Source: Poa pratensis (lineage: Eukaryota; Streptophyta; Magnoliopsida; Poales; Poaceae). Taken from it: DNA of 64,000 bases. The notes below the pieces were generated by a model, which saw only the letters and a program-made list of their open reading frames with translations, was not told where the DNA came from and made no database searches. This document shows positions 1 to 12,700 of this stretch, piece after piece (position 1 is the first letter of the stretch; each line of letters opens with the position of its first letter). Position numbers and translations under genes: made by a program. The stretch spans positions 17,416,578 to 17,480,577 of the forward strand of contig CAMZMU010000071.1 of assembly GCA_947311845.1 (NCBI GenBank), written 5' to 3'.

Positions 1-459
1 TAACTTTCTATTAACCCCGCCCGATTATCGTCAATTAGCACCACATCATCCGCAAAGAGCATACACCATGGGATATCTCCTTGTATATCCCTGTGACCTC
101 ATCCATCACCAAAGTAAAGAGATAAGGGCTCAAAGCTGACCCCTGGTGCAGTCCTATTTTAATTGGAAAGTCATCGGTGTCGCCATCACTTGTTCGAACA
201 CTTGTCACAACATTATCATACATATCCTTAATGAGGGTAATGTACTTTGTTGGGACTTTGTGTTTCTCCAAGGCCCACCACATGACATTCCGTGGTATCT
301 TATCATACGCCTTCTCCAAGTCAATGAACACCATATGAAGATCCTTCTTCTTCTCCCTGTATCTCTCCATAAGTTGTCGTACCAAGAAGATGGCTTTCAT
401 GGTAGACCTCCCAGGCATGAAACCAAGCATAATTTTCATATACTTATATTGCATCAAAA
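1..459 (-). mobile_element. LINE (non-LTR) reverse transcriptase fragment
   Basis: Read on the minus strand this encodes the middle of a LINE reverse transcriptase. It has the FMPGRST block near 420, the catalytic-aspartate block [14 protein letters not shown] near 320, [13 protein letters not shown] near 150 and the FADDVV box near 50. The FADDVV box is in a different frame from the rest, so there is a frameshift near positions 65-90. The fragment continues off the left edge. It lies upstream of the first visible MON2 exon, presumably in MON2 intron 1 and antisense to that gene. It is a dead remnant: only part of the RT domain is present, with no endonuclease and no visible 3' tail. Confidence 0.85.
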
Positions 460-741
460 TTTATCTACTTTGGGATGCATCAACAACATAACCTGTTTTT
501 TGTTCCTTTCAGAAAATGATTAAGCTAAAGTTACCTGTTAGGGCTAATTCCTCCCTAGTCAAAATTTGTGCATCTGTAATTGCTCGATGATGAATGCAGC
601 TTTCTTGTTTCTTATGTTACTCCTGTAAAGATGTTAAGAGCCTTCCCGTACATTTTGACATTCATTTCTAATTCTCATGTGATGTAAGTCGTATTCTACA
701 TGCTTATTTCACATCCGTGTTCAATTCTCTTTGGCTTGCAG

Positions 742-3700
742 CTCCGTTCTCTATCCAGTCCAAGGGAGATAGCTCAAAATGGGGATATATTGCGGATATT
801 TCTGATGGCATGCAGTGTCAAATCAGTGAAGCTGAGTGTGATAGGACTATCCTGTTTGCAAAAGCTTATATCACATGATGCTGTAGCATCATCTGCGTTG
901 AAAGAGATATTAGCTACTTTGAGAGATGTGAGTCTCTCGTTACTTCTGTATTTACTTACCTCACTTTTTTGAACTTAGTCTAATAAATTTAACCTAGAAT
1001 TTTTGTGGTATATGCTGAAGGGCTTATATTAACTATTGTTCTGGATATTCGAGTTTGATAATGTGTTTTTCTTTGGAAAGCTGATCTTTATTATAACTGT
1101 TTCTATTGTGTAGGATCTTCTGTTTTATTTGACCATATGTAAAATATTTATGTGATTTTATTTGATGGATCATCCTGTAGTACCTTAACTCTTTAAGGTT
1201 TCTAACGTAATTTATCACTGAACTGTGATTTTGTCTGACTGCAGCACGCTGAGATGACAGATGAGAGTCTTCAGTTGAAGACTTTGCAAACAATGTTGAT
1301 TGTATTTCAGTCACATTTACGTCCTGAAAGTGAGGTAGCAGCTATCGACCGTTATCATCTAAAATAGATGAAATAGTTTGTTATTATGTGTTGTATCTGA
1401 CCCTGTAACACATAGAAGCTTTCCTCTATAAAAATGTTAAATATGTGACTCTAATAGTGCGCCAATGAGTAATCACTCTTGGCCATCTGTTTTCGCATTT
1501 GGATTATGTAAACTTATAATTTTCCTTTTTATAAACTAAGGTACTTCGCCTTTCCTTTTTGTTTTCTTTCTGAGTGCTGGCGCCTGGCTGTTTGGACTTG
1601 GATTTGCAGATGTTTAACTCCAGCTGCGTGATAATTTTTTATTTCTGCTCAGAGCTCTGTTGATTATTTCTTGGAATATACGCGAAGCTTGACTATTTTT
1701 GTAGTTCATGCAATCCTACCAGACGCCGTACTGTTTTGAGGATCATTATTTTTACCATCAATAGGCTTATCTTATCAGCATATTGTTTCATTTCTGTCAG
1801 GAGGACATGTCTCAGGCCCTTGGCATTTGTCTTCACCTACTTGAAAGCAGTCGCTCTTCTGACAGTGTCCGCAAGTAAGCTCATTCACATGTTGTTGGCT
1901 CACAGATTCTTAATTCCTTTGTGATGATCTCCTAAATCATACATTCTTTATTTAGCACGGCAGCAGCTACATTTAGACAAGCAGTGGCGTTGGTCTTTGA
2001 TAATGTTATTCTTGCCGAATCACTTCCGACTGGTAAAGCATCCCAGCAAGACTCAGTTCACGTGCTAGCTCCGCTGCCAGTAATGTTACTCGTAGCTTCG
2101 GCCAGACACTGTAAGGCTCAGTCTATATCTCGTTTTTTAAATATTATGCTCATGTCCTGCAGTAATATATAATGATCTACTCGAATATCGAAAAGTGTTG
2201 TTAGTAAGAAACAAATATTTTATGCATTATCATCTTTGGGTTGATCTCTGGCACACTTTCCAGACTGAAACACATGTGAGATGAGGCCAGTGGCGGCGCC
2301 AGCGTGTAGCCTCTGTATTCAAGTGAATACCCATGATTTGGCAAAACCTTGAATTTTTTGCATAGAACAGCGATTTTTTTAGCAAAAACAATGAGAACTT
2401 TGGCAAAATGAATACCCACGTTCAAAATGAATACCCGCCCCTTGAAACCTGGCGCCGCCATTGGATGAGGCACTAAGCATGGGGTACTGTGTGGTAAAAA
2501 CATCCCTAAAGGATTGTGTGCTCTAGTATATCATCAAGTATGAAAGGTACTAAGACGAGTGAATCATAAATATTCAGAAATTAAGTTAGAAACCAAGATC
2601 CCGAGTCTAATTGCGAAGTGTCTAGCTTCTGTGTGATGATCCCGTTCGTTGTTGTTTAGTCATGAATGTAGAATAATATGAGCATTTGAGTAAATAATTT
2701 TATATTTTAATAGAAGATATTCTTATTAGCCTGATAGGATGTTCTTAGCAGCTAATTGACATTCAACCTGTGCAAGTTAACTTCTATCCTTCAAAAACAC
2801 TTCTTTTCTTTTAGAGTGAATTCCACTTTTTACCCTCTAGTTATACATTTGTGACACTAACTACCCCATCTAACGAAAAATTGTCAAAATTACCCATATA
2901 AAAAACTTTGGACTCTTATTTTCTGATACGTTTCCGGTGGGCAAGGTGTGAGGTGATGATTGAGCCTAAAAAATAATAGGAAAATGACAACAAACTGAAT
3001 AGATGGTGAAGAGAAGGTTGAACATTATCGTCGATGCAGCCCTCCAAATTTTTCCATATTTTGACACACCACATAGTACTAAGATGCCGTTCTATTCTAA
3101 CGAAACATATGGAATTCCTAAATAGTGTAAACCCTTATTCAAAATTTAATATTAGGCGTATTTCTAATTTTGTTTCACCAAACGGGGTAATACGTGTCAC
3201 AAATGCACAACTGTAGGGTAAAAATTGGAATTCACTCTTTCTTTTATCTTGTATATTTGGGTATCTGAAGCTTATTTTTCCCTATTTGTATTTCTGTCCA
3301 TTGAAAAAATTGGCATACATTCGTTCTGCTAGAATCTTATGAGCTGCACCATCCTTATATTTTGCTTTGTGATGGATACCTACTGATTATCGCATATTGG
3401 GGTTGCCCATTCATTTCAGACAGATCTTGCTCATTGGTCCTGTGCTTGTTTAGTACACCTGTCATGGTCATGCCGTTGACATGGATGATAATTTAACCAA
3501 TTCTGCATTTTGGGTGTTTCCATTCCATCAACTTACTCCTTCCAGATGATGTAAACAAACTTTTTTATTCTAGTTAAAGTAGAAAGCCATTTAATACCAA
3601 AATACTTCAGCACAACCCAAATATTTCAGATATTCCATTTTTCAATGTATTATTTTGCATTTCTCCTTGCTTTTTAGTTGATATTCAACATACCCTGCAT

Positions 3701-6700
3701 GACAGGTCACAAGCATTAAACTATGGCGAACTCACCATGAGGGAAGATCTTACTGACGTTGGAAAGCTCGGTCTCCGTCTGCTCGAAGACTTGACAGCTC
3801 TTGCCGCAGGTGGATCTGTATGTGTGAACAATTTCTGATAGCACCTTTTCTGATATTCTGTTACCACATTTTATCAGTAACTCTGAACTTAAATTACTGA
3901 ATTTCTATGACTCACTATTTCTTGATAAAGTTACTACTGTGTCTCTTTCTTTAGGCTAGGTGGTTGCATGCTCAGTCACTGCATAGGACGTTTGCCCTTG
4001 ACATACTTGAGTAAGTTCTCTAAGTTCCATAATGAAAATCTTGGGGTACTTCCATTAATCAAGTTGCTATAGTTTTCATGATCCCAATATTCTACACATT
4101 TTGTGCTTTATCCAAGTTTACTTGAGCTGCCGTTGTTACATGTTACTGGTGAAGCTGATGTCTGGGTTCTGCTGCGGCAAGAGTTCTGGATCCAATTGTG
4201 AAGGGCACTATAAACACACTATAATTGATAGCCATCCAAACAAAAAAAAATCTACAAACGAAACTTGAGTTTAACTTTCCTATAAACATCTTTTTGACCC
4301 TTGTAAGTGCAAAAGGTCACATTAGATTGGTCCCATGGGAGATACTTCTATGCTTCACCCCTTCCAAGTTGCACAATTTTAAAGCACAAAGCAATGTTGG
4401 GTGCCATCTACTCACTAATCTGTGTATTTCACAATTTACGAAACTCCTGTTGAAATGGGGTATGGACTGACTTCTAGAAACTAAAGTGCACAAACATCTC
4501 CAATGAAAGAGGTGCTTAGTGAGATGCTTAGAAGAGGGAGTTTGCTATGGCAGTAAGCATCAATGCAAAAGCGCAACCCTTCAGTGCAAATATATACGCT
4601 TTTAGGTGGTTACGTCTTCCTACAAACTCACAGGTGCCCATGCAAGCATTAGTGCGTAACGACGCATTTAATTCATGCTCGAGGATTTGTACATGATCAT
4701 TGAAGATGTCTGCGGTAGTGGAATAGTGGACGGTTGCAATTCAAAGTTTCAAACCCTTAATGCGTTTTCCAGTTTTCACTTCCGAGGGGAGCTTGGATGC
4801 GCTAGTTATCACATTGTTATCTCAAAGATAGTCTGATATAAAAACAAGAGGTATTGATGTTTGCAAGTGCAACAGATCACATTACTTGCTCAAAGATGGT
4901 TCCGTTCGTAAAGAAGAGATACATTCAGTACTTTCTAATCTGGTACAACTTTTTGTTTCATTTTATAGTTTCTTTGTTGATCTGTTAAATATGCTAAATA
5001 TGCCATACTTGGAATAAGCGAGCAGAACTTTAATTTACTTGTCATGTTGACTTCAGTTGTTGCATTTTGTTTTATGATCTGTTACTGATTGTTCATTTTA
5101 TTTTTAAGTATTACAACAAAATTTGTTCTATTATTTTTCTCTCAATTTCCACTGTAGCTGAGGCTAGTCTAGTGATGTCAATCTTTTCATTGGAAGGCTG
5201 CTTTAAACCTCTCAATGTCATATAATATATTGATATTATCTTGGATTTGAGTTAAACATAGCTTATCCTGACTCTGTACTGTTGCTGAGTGTGTCTTAAC
5301 CTTCTTTTTGCCAGGTTTGTGCTATCCACATATGTTCCTGTATTCCGGGTATTACTATCTTACCAGCAGGTTTGTGTTTCTGTACAACTTTTATACTCAG
5401 AATTTTCTGTTAACCATTGATCCATAACTAAAGAGCCTCTTAAAACCTGCCAGGTATTGCGCCATCAGATATGCTCACTTCTTATGACTTCACTCCGTAC
5501 TAATGTGGAGGTAAGTAAATAAAAATAAGGACTTTGTTTTTTCAAATTTATAGCATGCTAAATATGAACTCAGAAAATTATAAAGCTTCACCACAATTGC
5601 AAAATTTATAGCAGAAGCATGAATTTGACCTACTACTTTACTAACCAAGAAGTTTGAAGTACCCTGCAAGTACTTTTAGGTGCATGCAGTACCTATTTTC
5701 TTTATAGCACATTATCACTGTTTTGTGGCTGGATGTAACTTTGAAATGCATAGTGCCATGTGTTATTTGACCGTGGTACCTCTAGCTCTGTAGCTAATAC
5801 GGGTAAAACAATTGCCTCATTCTGCTCAAGTCTGGGCTAGTAAGATTTGGACTTAATCAAGTAGTGAGTCTATAGTTTGCCCTTACTTTGTGAATTAGGA
5901 CCTAACTTGGGCTAGATAATCAATTTGGCAATTTCATGTGCTGTTAGGTTCCGAGATGGACTGTGTCAAGAAAGAAGCATGGTGCATTCTCTGCTCCCAA
6001 TCGTTAGAGTCCCAGGAAGTTAGAGGCAAATGTGAAATGATTAACCTCATCATTTGATGTGCCAGTACATAGTTCAGTTGCTAGGAAATAAAAAGATTTA
6101 AATCAAGATGGATTTCATGAGTTCACTATTTGCGCTAGCTGATTCATTCAGGACCCAATTATCAATAGGATTTTGATATGTTTGTTGATTTTTCTTCAGC
6201 TTGAAGGTGAAGCAGGGGAACCTGCTTTTCGTCGTCTAGTCCTACGTTTGGTTGCTCATGTCATCAGACTCTACAGCTCTTCACTTGTCACTGAAAGTGA
6301 GGTATTGTTCTGTCCAAGCTCATGTTCATTCCAGTACTGCGATGGGCCTATGAGTCACTAAATAATCTGAACTAAAACATTTACAACGATATGTAAGCTC
6401 CAACTACTAACCTTTCTGATAACTTCTATTGATCAACTGGAGTCCGAAAAACCGCTCATATTAATTAGGCTTTGTTCAGCATTGCAGTGGATTATGACAA
6501 TTGACAATCTTGTTTGGTTGAACCACTTTCTGATATCTGTATTTTTGGTTAGCTACATTTTTCTAAAAATCAAACTGCAAAAGGGAGATGTTATTATGTC
6601 CCAGATAACAGAATAATCCACTGGAAATGTAAAAAAAAAAGAGACCGACCAGCACTAGCCCATGGTGGCTTCTTTTTATAGAAGAAGTGCTCAGTAGTGA

Positions 6701-9700
6701 GAATTCCAGAAATTCGTCCCCGACGGGGCTTGAACTCTGGTTGCCAGGTTTAGCCACTGCTACCTTTGCCACTGGGCCTCTGCCCCGTTCTCATCCACTG
6801 GAAATGTGAAAGAACAACCATGTGGTAGCAGCATTTGCCTAACTCAAATCTGAACCGCTGCTTGATTTCTTACAAATGGCTTTCCCACAGCAGCTTTAAA
6901 TCAAACACGGCATGGGAACTCTCTCTGACCTAATAATTTGTATCGCCTCCTGATGCAGTTCTATCAGCAGACACCTTTTTTATTTGTAAGACTGTAAACT
7001 GACTCTTACTGTGGGTCCAACTCGAAGCTTTTGGTGACTGCTGTGCAGATTATAATTAGAAACGAATCCCACAGCAGCTTTAAATCAAACACGGGCACAT
7101 GGCATGGAAACTCTCTCTGACCTAATAAGTGGTATCGCCTCCTGACGCAGTTCTATCAGCAGACTCCTTTTTTATTTGTAAGACTGCAAACTGACTACTG
7201 TGGGTCCAACTCGAAGCTTTTGATGACTCCTGTGCAGATTATAATTAGAAACGAAAAAATCGCTGGACTAGCTACCACTACCAGGTTCATTGCACTTGGG
7301 TATGATGAGTCATATGAGAACTGGTCTTAAAATATGCGAGACAACTTTTTACCATTGGATCTTATCTGGATTAGTGAGGTTAAGCACCAAGAGTAATCAA
7401 CGTATTTAAATGACCACATGAATCAGAATTATTCACCCTACCTTCTATTGACGTCAATAATCTGCCCTATTTTGCTCTGTCAGCGATTTAACAGTCGATG
7501 CAACTCCGTTGTTTTACTGGTCATTCGTTTCATAATGTTTCCATATAGGCTCAACCGCGAGATCGTGCATGTTGAGCGAAATAGGTTGTTCTTTCACTTC
7601 ACTTACATGATGAAATTGCCAGCTGACAGCTCTATATAATAATACTTAATGAGTGCTCAATGTGCTTTTACTTTATTCTGGTTATGTTATTCTACATGAG
7701 CCTAATATGCTTCTGTTGACAGGTATTCCTGAACATGCTTGTGAAAGTTACCCGCCTGGATCTACCTTTATGGCATCAGATACTTGTTCTTGAAATTTTG
7801 AGGGTAAGTTTCCTTGGGTATAAGGTAAATCGATGCGTGTTGGTGACCTGCTCTTACTTGTGTGAACTCGTGGATTCATCAGGGTTTTTGCGTAGAAGCT
7901 CGAACTCTGCGCTCGCTATTTCAGACATTTGACATGTATGTATCGTATTCACATAACACCATTATTTCTTTTGATGTGGTCGTTTTGTGCCTCTTCCTCT
8001 GCTTGTGGCTAGCCTTATTTTTGACTTGTCTAGAAGCTTCCACATCATGCTTGTGTTGAAGGATAGAAGTTGGTATCTGCATGCATTTCCCAAAAACAAT
8101 TGTTGGCAATATTATAAACTGGCTCATAGTTCACATTTTTCTATTAGTGGTCCATTTCCAAGTGAATTGGTCCCTGAATTTAACTGGCATAGGCATGTAG
8201 GTAGCACATATTCTCATGACTGAAGTTACATTCAGTAGAAATTGTTTAACATGCTTTCATTTGTCTGAGAGCGCGGTTTTCTAGACCGGTGCCTTAAGGC
8301 ATATTTGGTTTCTTTGCCCATCCTGTCCGCTTCGGTAATGAGGTGAACTACCAAATGTCTAATCAGGATTCATGAAGCTGTACCATCTGTGAAGTTTGTC
8401 ATTGTTTCTTGTGTGTTAATAACCACGCGAATCTAGAACTAAACTTGAAAATATGTAGTCGCGCCAACTCATATCCCAAATTCTGGACAATTACGTGATA
8501 AACTAATGTATTGAACCTTGAGCTCTTAGTTCATCTATTACGCACCCATTTTAGGCTAACCACATCTTGTAGGTCAAGTTGTGTTAATTGTGTTGAACAT
8601 GGCATGGTTGCAGTGCTGTCAACAGTATGTTGCTATAAGACATGTAGGTGGATTTAAGGAATCCTGTTGGAGATACCATGACGTGAAAATCTTTAGAATC
8701 CTGCTGAAGTATTATTTATATTATGTGCAATCAATGGCCATATGCCAAGTTACTATCGGTGGCGCCGACGGTTGCCGCGCCTGCTCCCGAGCCCGCGCGC
8801 GTCATCCTGTCGCGCTCCGTAGAGATGGAGGAGGCCGAGACGGTGCTGGCTCGTGCGATGGTGGCCTCCATCATCGGCACGCGACCGCGCGTCTCCGCCA
8901 CCGAGGTCGCGAGCTCCTCTACGCCACCTTCGACCTCCAAGACGGCGACTTCACGGTGCATACCCACCACCCGGAGGATTTCCTAATCCTCTTCAGCTCC
9001 ATGGCCACCAAGGACCGCCTCAACGGCGACCACTTCATCCGCGGCCCCCGTTTCTCGCTCTCCATCCGCCCATGGTGTAAGCTCGCCCATGCCGGCGTCG
9101 GCGGGTTCGAACACTGCGTTGAGCTTGAGCTCCGCGGCATCCCTGCCCACGCTTGGCACATCTCGACGGCGGAGCACATCCTTGGTGCGAGTTGCTGGAT
9201 TGAACGCCTCCATCCCCGCACGCACTCTCGGGAGGATCTCGCCACATTCTGTCTTGCTGGGCGCACGCATGACCCTGCGAGCATCCGTCGCAGCGCGATC
9301 CTAGAGATCGTCGAGCAAATCCCTCCCGTGCACGGCACCGGTGCCCCAACTCTCAGGACACTCACGTATCCCATCTCCATCGCGCTAGCCCGCCTCAGAA
9401 ATGGAGGATCTCGCCGTCGCGCCGCCAACTAGGACGACACCAACGAGCATGGCGACGGCGGAAACGCTGGCAACAACACTGGCCCTGGCCCGGGAGCAGT
9501 ACGCGATCGGTCGCAAACGCCGGCGTACGGACGGCCAACCATCTGGCCACACTGACGGCATGGCTGTGGACTCCCTTGGCTGGCGCGAAGGACGGAGCAC
9601 GTCGCGTGCGGACGCCTGGCCGTCAACCCCCGATGGCCGGCTCCACGCCGCACGGCGGCGTCGCCGCCTGTGCACGCTCCGACAAGGCAGATGCTGGGTT

Positions 9701-12700
9701 GGCCTGAACAGCGTGGGACCCGCCACCCTCGTCGTGTTGCCTAAAGAGGAATGACCCAAAAGTGGGTAAAGCGAGCGCCCAGAGTGGACCAGACAAAGCT
9801 GCAGCTACTACCCCGACAGATCCTGCACCCTTGCTGGCTGGGACATATGGCACCGGTGGCATCCCCGACCATACCCAACCAGAATTCAAATCTCGCGCCG
9901 TCGGGTACGCATGGAGACAACACGGAGGACAATGCGGGGGCTAGCTCTGGTACAGCAAGCCCAGAGCGCCATCGGGATTAGGCCACTTTCTCCATGGCGA
10001 GTGAGGTACCTGACACCCAGTTGGACACGCCGGCCAATGGAGATACACGGTCGGGGCAAAGTGGTGTTCCGCCCACGTCTGCACCTGGCGCCATCTTGGA
10101 TGGTTCCCTGGACCGGTCCGCTAAGCCCTAGCCGTAGACCGAGGACGACACGGACGACGTGCCCACGCCTTGCACCGATAGCGCCAGTTCTCCCGCCACT
10201 GGCCACAAGAAGGATCCAGAAGCTGGGCCGCAGCAGCCCAACCTGGCCCTGCTTACGGACTCAAGCCCGCAACAGCCCACCAAGCAGCCCACCGAGCAGC
10301 TTGGATCACCTGAGCCCAACGGTGCTGCACAGAACGACACGATCCAGCACGCCGACCCTCGCTCGGCGCCAGGCCGCTACGCCTCGCCGCCGGTCACACT
10401 GCGCCGCGCTAAAAAGCACACCGCCGCCACGCACGCTTTGACTCTTGGCAGCTTCCTCTCGGAAGCCACCAAGCACCTCAATGCGGCGCTGCCTGCTCCT
10501 GGAAAGAAGGTCTGGCGCCCTCTGAACTTCGCCCCTGCTCGCCGCGGACGCTCTGTCGTGACCGCATCGGCCCCTGCGCCGCCCACGGCTGAGCGCAGAG
10601 TGCAAGTGCAGCTGCTACGCACCCTCGGGATTGTGGGAATCAACCAGAAGATCACTGCTGCGGAGATGAAAGCCTACAATGGCGTGTTCGCTACGCCCAT
10701 CCGCTTCTCGGTGCTCGCTGCCATCGCCAAGCTCGTCGGTCGCACTATCCCGGAATCTGTAGCCTCGTCGCCGATCCCCTCGGCCAGCGTCGACATCGCC
10801 TGCGAGGCGTAGCCCTCACGAGGCAGCCCCCTACCGTCGATTCATTCTTTTATGGATCACGACATTAAGGTCTTGGTGTCGAACATGCGTGGCCTCAACG
10901 GCCGTGCACGCCGCCTAGGTGTTCGATCATTGGCTGACATTGCGAGCGCGCCCATTGTATGCTTACAAGAAACCAAAATGGCTTTGATCTGCTCACCTGT
11001 TGTTCTCGAAGCGCTTGGTTCAGAATACGACGACTACGTCTACCTGCCAGCACAAGGCACGCGCGGTGGCATACTTCTGGCTTGGAAAAGTCGAACCGTG
11101 ACCATAACGGACACATCCTTCTCCACGAACGCGATCACGGCCAAAGTTGCGACAAGCAATGGCAATACATGGTGGATGATGATGACGTGGACAATATACA
11201 ATTCCTTCAAGAACAACGCGACGCCCGCGCGGGCTGGCCAAAGTTGCGACAAGCAATGGCAATACATGGTGGATGATGATGACGTGGACAATATACAATT
11301 CCTTCAAGAACAACGCGACGCCCGCGCGGGCTGCCATGGCCCTTGGATGATCTGCGGCGACTTCAACCTAATATACCGCGACGAGGACAAAAACAACGAC
11401 AACGTGAACCGGCGCATGATGGGCAGATTTCGACGGTTGCTGAATGACCTCGCATTGAAAGAGGTTTACCTAGCCGGGCGCCGATACACATGGACAAACA
11501 ACCAGTCCCCGCCCACCTTGTTGCATTTGGATCGAGTATTCTGCACCTCAGACTGGGAGGATCTGCACAATGACTGCCACCTGAGATGCTTGGCATCTGT
11601 GGTTTCAGACCACAGCCTGTTGCTGCTAGATTGCTCTCCACAGCCGGCCATGAACAAACGCTTCCACTTTGAAGATTTTTGGCTGAAGCTGGATGGTTTC
11701 CAAGAGACAGTGGCCACGACATGGAATTCGATCGATGATGCCGACCCCTTCCGGCGCCTGATGCTGCGACTGCAAACCACTGCCCGCTGCCTGACAAGTT
11801 GGAGCGCACGGACGGTTGGGAACGTGAAGGGAAAGATGGCCATTGCACGCGAGCTAATCTCGCGTTTTGACAAGGCACAGGAGGACCGACTACTGACGCC
11901 GTACGAGACGTGGTTCCACAAGCAGCTCAAGCTCACCTACGTCGGCCTGGCCTCGATGGAGCGCACGATTGCGCGGCAGCGTGCCCGCATCGCTAACCTT
12001 CAGGAGGGTGACGCCAACACCTCCTATTTCCACCGCCTGTGCTCCTACCGCCGACAGAAAAACAGAATTTACAGCACTGCGACGGACAATCGCGTGTACA
12101 CGGAGCATGAGGACATGGCAGCGGCGGCCTACGCACACTACGACGCATTACTCGGCACCGCTGTTGAGCGCGAGCACTCGATGAATTTCGAGCAGCTGAT
12201 CGAGCCACACGACTTGAGCGATCTAGATGCGCCGTTCAGTGAAGAAGAGGTCTGGAACGCGGTGAAGCACCTGCCCGCGCGCAAGGCGCCGAGCCCTGAT
12301 GGCTTCACGGCGGGATTCCTACGGGCGTGCTGGGTACGGTGAAGCAAGACTTCGTCGACGTGTTCCAGTGTCTGTACGACATGCGAGGCCGTGGTTTTGC
12401 ACGGCTGAACTAGGCACTTCTAACCCTGCTGCCCAAACGTGCCGATGCGAGCCAGCTGAGCGATTATCGCTCAATCAACCTGATCCACCTTGTTGCTAAA
12501 ATCTTCGCCAAGGTCGCACGCGCTTTCGACTCCCTCGCCTGGCCCTACCTCTTCGAGGTACTGTGCCAGTATGGCTTCAGCGACCGGTTCTTAGAGTGGC
12601 TGGCTATCCTCCTCCCCTCGGCTAGCACACGCGTGCTGATCAATGGCGAGGCCGGCCCCCCAATCTGGCACCGGCGCGGTCTACGCCAAGGCGATCCATT

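Noticed and set aside
1..741. MON2 first exon
   Set aside because: No start codon with the expected N-terminus is found upstream of the acceptor at 741; the region is a LINE fragment and intron sequence.
6700..6792. A tRNA gene on the minus strand
   Set aside because: A- and B-box-like motifs are present but no cloverleaf could be folded by eye, and a 15-bp target duplication brackets the whole as a SINE.
8581..9432. A 283-codon frame taken as a host exon next to MON2
   Set aside because: Its start lies in intron sequence and only the part after about 8900 is protein-like; that part is LINE ORF1.
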